A program made the translations under genes and the position numbers. Below, one piece after another: positions 60,817-64,000 of a stretch of 64,000 nucleotides of DNA. The notes under the pieces were generated by a model. The model was not told the origin of the DNA and searched no databases. It saw only the letters and a list, made by a program, of their open reading frames with translations. This DNA is from Lysobacter_K sp043738095 (GTDB lineage: Bacteria > Pseudomonadota > Gammaproteobacteria > Xanthomonadales > Xanthomonadaceae), in contig JAYSZI010000001.1 of NCBI GenBank assembly GCA_043738095.1, positions 62,001 through 126,000 on the forward strand, in the 5' to 3' direction. Position 1 is the stretch's first letter. The number at the start of each line of letters is the position of its first letter.

Positions 60817-61292
60817 CCGCCGACCCGAACGACCCCACCAAAACCGTCCACATCCATACCGATGGCGCCTGCCTCGGCAATCCGGGCCCCGGTGGCTGGG
60901 GCGCGCTGCTGCGCTGCAACGGCCGCGAGCGCGAGCTTGCCGGCGGCGATCCGGCTACCACCAACAACCGTATGGAGCTGATGGGCGCAATCATGGGGCT
61001 GGAAACACTGACCGCCCCCAGCACCGTGATCCTGACCACCGACTCGCAGTACGTACGCCAGGGCATTACCGAGTGGATGAAGAACTGGGTGCGCCGCGGC
61101 TGGAAGACCGCCGGCGGTGACCCGGTCAAGAACCGCGATCTGTGGGAGCGCCTGCACGCGGCCTGCCAGCGCCATAACATTGACTGGCGCTGGGTCAAGG
61201 GCCATTCCGGCGACCCGCACAACGATCGCGTCGATGTGCTCGCCCGCGACGCGGCGCTGGCCGCGCGCAGTAGCGCCGTAAGCGTCCGCTGA
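60813..61292 (+). CDS. rnhA: ribonuclease HI
   Basis: A 159-residue RNase HI with all four acidic residues: HTDGACLGNPGPGG, NNRMELMGA, TTDSQYV and NDRVDVLA; also the basic handle WKTAGGDPVKNRDLW. It removes RNA from RNA-DNA hybrids. ATG 60813 overlaps the stop of the methyltransferase gene, and dnaQ follows after 22 bp, the usual rnhA-dnaQ pairing. Confidence 0.97.
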   Translation: MTADPNDPTKTVHIHTDGACLGNPGPGGWGALLRCNGRERELAGGDPATTNNRMELMGAIMGLETLTAPSTVILTTDSQYVRQGITEWMKNWVRRGWKTAGGDPVKNRDLWERLHAACQRHNIDWRWVKGHSGDPHNDRVDVLARDAALAARSSAVSVR

Positions 61293-61314
61293 GCGCGTGC
61301 GAGAATCCCCGACG

Positions 61315-62055
61315 ATGCGCCAGATCATCCTCGATACCGAAACCACCGGCCTGAGCTGGGAACGTGGCAACCGCGTGGTCGAAATCGGCTGCGTCGAGTT
61401 CGTCGAGCGCCGCCCGACCGGGCGCACCTTCCAGCGCTACCTCAAGTCCGGGCGCGAGTTCGAGCCGGGCGCGCAGCAGGTCACCGGTCTGTCGCTCGAC
61501 TTCCTCGCCGACAAGCCGACGTTCGCGCAAGTGGTGGACGAGTTCCTCGCGTTCATCGATGGCGCCGAGCTGGTGATCCACAACGCCGCGTTCGACGTCG
61601 GTTTTCTCGACAACGAGTTACGCCTGCTCGGGCCGCAATACGGGCGCCTGGCCGATCGCTGTGGTATCGAGGACTCGCTGTTGCTCGCGCGCCAGCGCTA
61701 CCCCGGCCAGCGCAATTCCCTCGACGCGCTATGCAAGCGGTTGGGGGTCGACAATGCCCATCGGCAGTTGCACGGCGCGCTGCTCGATTCCCAGCTACTG
61801 GCTGAGGTCTACCTGGCGCTGACCTCCGGCCAGGGCGAGATCGGCTTCGACGGCGCCGAGGCCGCACCGGCGATCGCGACGGCCGCGTTCCAGCTCGACG
61901 TGGCCGCTGCGCGCCCGCGCGTGCTGATCAGTACCGAAGAACTTGCGGCGCATGCAAAGCGCCTGGAGACGCTGCGCAGGAAGGCAGGCAAGGCGATATG
62001 GGACGAGTTCGCCGAGGTCGCGGACACGAGGGAAGACGCCCTCGCACTGGCGTAA
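61315..62055 (+). CDS. dnaQ: DNA polymerase III epsilon subunit (3'-5' exonuclease)
   Basis: A 246-residue DnaQ. Exo I LDTETTGL, Exo II HNAAFDVGFLDNEL and Exo III HGALLDSQLLAEVYL are all present, with the C-terminal tail for the alpha subunit. It provides proofreading. ATG 61315 matches the family start MRQIILDTETTG; an upstream GTG 61297 would add six residues. Runs behind rnhA. Confidence 0.96.
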   Translation: MRQIILDTETTGLSWERGNRVVEIGCVEFVERRPTGRTFQRYLKSGREFEPGAQQVTGLSLDFLADKPTFAQVVDEFLAFIDGAELVIHNAAFDVGFLDNELRLLGPQYGRLADRCGIEDSLLLARQRYPGQRNSLDALCKRLGVDNAHRQLHGALLDSQLLAEVYLALTSGQGEIGFDGAEAAPAIATAAFQLDVAAARPRVLISTEELAAHAKRLETLRRKAGKAIWDEFAEVADTREDALALA

Positions 62056-62240
62056 CGGTCGCTCGACCGAAGGGCTGGATAGATCTGGTGTTCGTGTCGC
62101 TGGCAGGCGGGCAGGCGCTGATGCGATTCGGGGACGAGACCCCCTCGCCGAAGGATCGGCTCAAGTTCTTAAAATCCCCGGCAACTGGTTTGTGTGGGTC
62201 TTGGACGGCCGGAGGTCCTCGCCCACCAGGCTCGCCGAGC

Positions 62241-62945
62241 CTAGTGGCTGCGCACCAGCACCACGGTGACATTGTCCGAGCCGCCGCCGTCCAGCGCCGC
62301 GGCCACTAATGAGTCCACGCATTCCTGCGCGCTGCAATCGTGGTGTGCCAAGACCCGGGCGATATTGCGGTCGTCGACTTCTTCAGTCAGGCCGTCGCTG
62401 CACAGCAACAGCTGCATGCCCGGCTTGAGTTCGCCGGTCATGGTTTCGACATTGAGATTGAGAGGGTCAGTCACGCCCAATGCCTGCGTCACCACGTTGC
62501 GGTGCGGATGGCTGCGGGCCTGCTCGTGGGTGATCGCGCCGCTGGCGATCAGTTCCTGCACATAGCTGTGGTCCTGCGAAAGCTGGGCCAACTGCCCGTC
62601 GCGCCACAGGTACACGCGGCTGTCGCCGACCCAGGCGACCTCGAAGCGATTGCCGCTGACGCGCGCGGCGACCACGGTGGTGCCCATCGGCAGCGCATCG
62701 TTGCGGCGCTTGGAGGTGCGAATGATTTCCTCGTCGGCGATGCGGATGGCCTGCGCCAGTGGCGTTCCGTCGCGGATCTCGCGGACGATCGTTTCCCGCG
62801 CGAGCGCGCTGGCAACCTCGCCGTACTCGTGGCCCCCCATGCCGTCGGCGACCAGCCACAGACCCAGCTCGCTGTCGCCGTAGTAGGTGTCTTCATTGAG
62901 CTCACGGCGAAGGCCCGCGTGCGTCAGGTGTCCGAACTCGATCAT
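62241..62945 (-). CDS. PP2C-family serine/threonine protein phosphatase
   Basis: A 234-residue PPM/PP2C phosphatase with the metal-binding motifs RELNEDTYYG, VADGMGGHEYGE, VAWVGDSRVYLWR and GGGSDNVTVVLV. Single-domain soluble members of this kind (Stp1-like) reverse Ser/Thr kinase signalling, often linked to type VI secretion or cell division; no kinase gene is adjacent here. ATG 62945 was chosen because the domain begins there. The 185-bp gap to dnaQ on the convergent side has no gene I can support. Confidence 0.92.
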   Translation of the reverse strand: MIEFGHLTHAGLRRELNEDTYYGDSELGLWLVADGMGGHEYGEVASALARETIVREIRDGTPLAQAIRIADEEIIRTSKRRNDALPMGTTVVAARVSGNRFEVAWVGDSRVYLWRDGQLAQLSQDHSYVQELIASGAITHEQARSHPHRNVVTQALGVTDPLNLNVETMTGELKPGMQLLLCSDGLTEEVDDRNIARVLAHHDCSAQECVDSLVAAALDGGGSDNVTVVLVRSH

Positions 62946-63086
62946 GGGAGGTGGGGCCGCCTGAAGTTCTGGTCGCTCTACGCGATTAACGGAATCATCA
63001 GGGGCGCGCGGCCTTGGGCGCAAGGCGGAGAACCACCCACGCACGGCCAGCCTTCAGGTCGGGCGTGCGTTGAAGAGTGAAATAGC

Positions 63087-63113
63087 AAAAAGGGCCGCCG
63101 AGGCAGCCCTTTG
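63087..63113 (-). terminator. Rho-independent terminator after tRNA-Ser
   Basis: On the minus strand AAAGGGCTGCC-TC-GGCGGCCCTTTTT: stem with T-run, 8 bp after the tRNA-Ser gene. Confidence 0.85.
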
Positions 63114-63120
63114 CAACAAC

Positions 63121-63211
<91 letters not shown>

Positions 63212-63352
63212 GTGACTCGAGCGCACCCGCGGGCAGGTGAGGTCAAGCGGGCCATGATACGGGCCGCTGCCGGTGCCGACAAGGCACGCGCGGCCGCCGC
63301 TCGGCGGCCGGCTACACTGGCGGCCCCTGACTGCAGACTGCACGGCCACGCC

Positions 63353-63760
63353 ATGTCCGAAATCCTGGTTCCGGTGTCCTTCGGCGAATTGCTCGACAAG
63401 ATCGCTATCCTGCAGATCAAGTCCGAGCGCATGAGCGACGAGGCCAAGCTGGCTAACGTGCGCCACGAGTTGTCCGCGCTTGAACAAACCTGGATGGGCC
63501 ACGCCGCCGCCGGCGGCGAACTCATCAAACTGCGCGCCGACCTCAAGGCCGTCAACGAGCGGTTGTGGGTGATCGAGGACGACATCCGCATCAAGGAGCG
63601 CGCACAGGCCTTCGACGACGAGTTCATCCAGCTTGCCCGCAAGGTCTACTTCGAGAACGACGAACGTGCACGGATCAAGCGCGACCTCAACATGGCGCTG
63701 GGTTCGGCCTACGTCGAGGAGAAGTCGTACCAGGATTACAAGACCGGTGAGGCGCCCTAG
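63353..63760 (+). CDS. DUF6165 family protein
   Basis: A 135-residue, mostly helical protein: ILVPVSFGELLDKIAILQIK start, then ANVRHELSALE, RLWVIEDDIRIKERAQ and FDDEFIQLARKVYFENDERA. It matches DUF6165, small proteins that often sit near lipopolysaccharide or glycosylation genes in proteobacteria; no function is established. It has a likely promoter in the 141-bp gap after tRNA-Ser. Confidence 0.85.
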   Translation: MSEILVPVSFGELLDKIAILQIKSERMSDEAKLANVRHELSALEQTWMGHAAAGGELIKLRADLKAVNERLWVIEDDIRIKERAQAFDDEFIQLARKVYFENDERARIKRDLNMALGSAYVEEKSYQDYKTGEAP

Positions 63761-63835
63761 CTCCAAACGGGTGCAGCCACCCGCGTTGCGCAAGGGTGTG
63801 CTGGGTCGTGGCAGTTGACGGCCACACGATGTCAG

Positions 63836-64000
63836 CTAGGCGCCGCGGTAGCGCTCGAACGCCGCAATCGCATCGTCAACCGTAATCAAGTCCATGACGC
63901 CGTCGCGCTCGATCTTGGTACCCCACTTCAGTGCCGACGCTGGCTTGCCCAGGTACTTGCGCGCGGCATCGTCGTAACGGTCGACGCAGTAGCGCCGGTC
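63836..64000 (-). CDS. partial unknown protein (C-terminal end)
   Basis: The last 54 codons of a gene entering from the right edge; stop TAG at 63836-63838. The visible part reads RRYCVDRYDDAARKYLG then ALKWGTKIERDG and ends AFERYRGA. I do not recognise a family from this fragment. Convergent with the DUF6165 gene, with a 75-bp gap. Confidence 0.6.
   Translation of the reverse strand, partial: DRRYCVDRYDDAARKYLGKPASALKWGTKIERDGVMDLITVDDAIAAFERYRGA

Overview
The window is a GC-rich, densely packed, mostly core-genome piece of a gammaproteobacterial chromosome. Gene content and order point to the order Xanthomonadales, most likely family Lysobacteraceae/Xanthomonadaceae. The main reasons are the tig-clpP-clpX-lon-hupB-tRNA-ppiD run, a phoB-phoR-ppk1-ppx cluster, a YtrA-type GntR/ABC cluster, a creB-creC-creD set, an NAD-type isocitrate dehydrogenase, and protein sequences typical of that family. 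I cannot fix the genus. No prophage, integrase, insertion sequence, CRISPR array or other clear mobile element is visible.

Layout. 1-5.3 kb: part of an AmpD-like amidase, a MOSC protein, a small esterase, rlmKL, a PmtA-like methyltransferase and a pirin. 5.4-11.1 kb: accessory-looking exported proteins (small secreted protein, vanadium haloperoxidase/PAP2 enzyme, secreted zincin-like protein, lipoprotein, histidine phosphatase) and an MmcQ/YjbR protein. 11.4-19.9 kb: mfd, a DUF4242 protein, a methyltransferase, a GNAT enzyme, a chromate transporter and an atypical CDF transporter. 20-25 kb: rlmJ divergent from creB-creC, then creD with its own candidate CreB site; a small gene on the other strand lies between creC and creD. 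25-28 kb: a nitrilase-fold protein lacking the catalytic Cys, a PAP2 phosphatase and a GT4 glycosyltransferase. 28-35.6 kb: a YtrA-type regulator, an ABC ATPase, two tandem-duplicated large membrane proteins and an S9 peptidase, probably one operon. 35.6-41.5 kb: phoB-phoR-ppk1-ppx with a Pho box ahead of phoB. 41.6-46.8 kb: exported protein, BepA-like M48 protease, glutaredoxin, AhpD-like protein, NAD-IDH and a YccA/BI-1 protein. 46.9-57 kb: five tRNA genes (Pro, Arg, His, Lys, Leu), then the protein quality-control block tig, clpP, clpX, lon, hupB, tRNA-Val, tRNA-Asp and ppiD. 57-64 kb: fabI, an MltD-like lytic transglycosylase, gloB, a methyltransferase, rnhA, a dnaQ-like exonuclease, a PP2C phosphatase, tRNA-Ser, a DUF6165 protein and a partial unknown gene.

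Functional themes. Phosphate sensing (PhoBR) sits with polyphosphate synthesis and breakdown (Ppk1/Ppx), with stop/start overlap inside the cluster. The CreBCD envelope/metabolic signalling set keeps a near-consensus DNA site ahead of creD. The quality-control block carries two candidate sigma-32 promoters, for clpP and lon, with the same 14-bp spacer. The least ordinary part is the YtrA/ABC/duplicated-permease/S9-peptidase cluster. There the spacer between the two paralogous membrane genes is a decayed copy of the 3' end of the upstream ATPase gene, a readable footprint of the tandem duplication.
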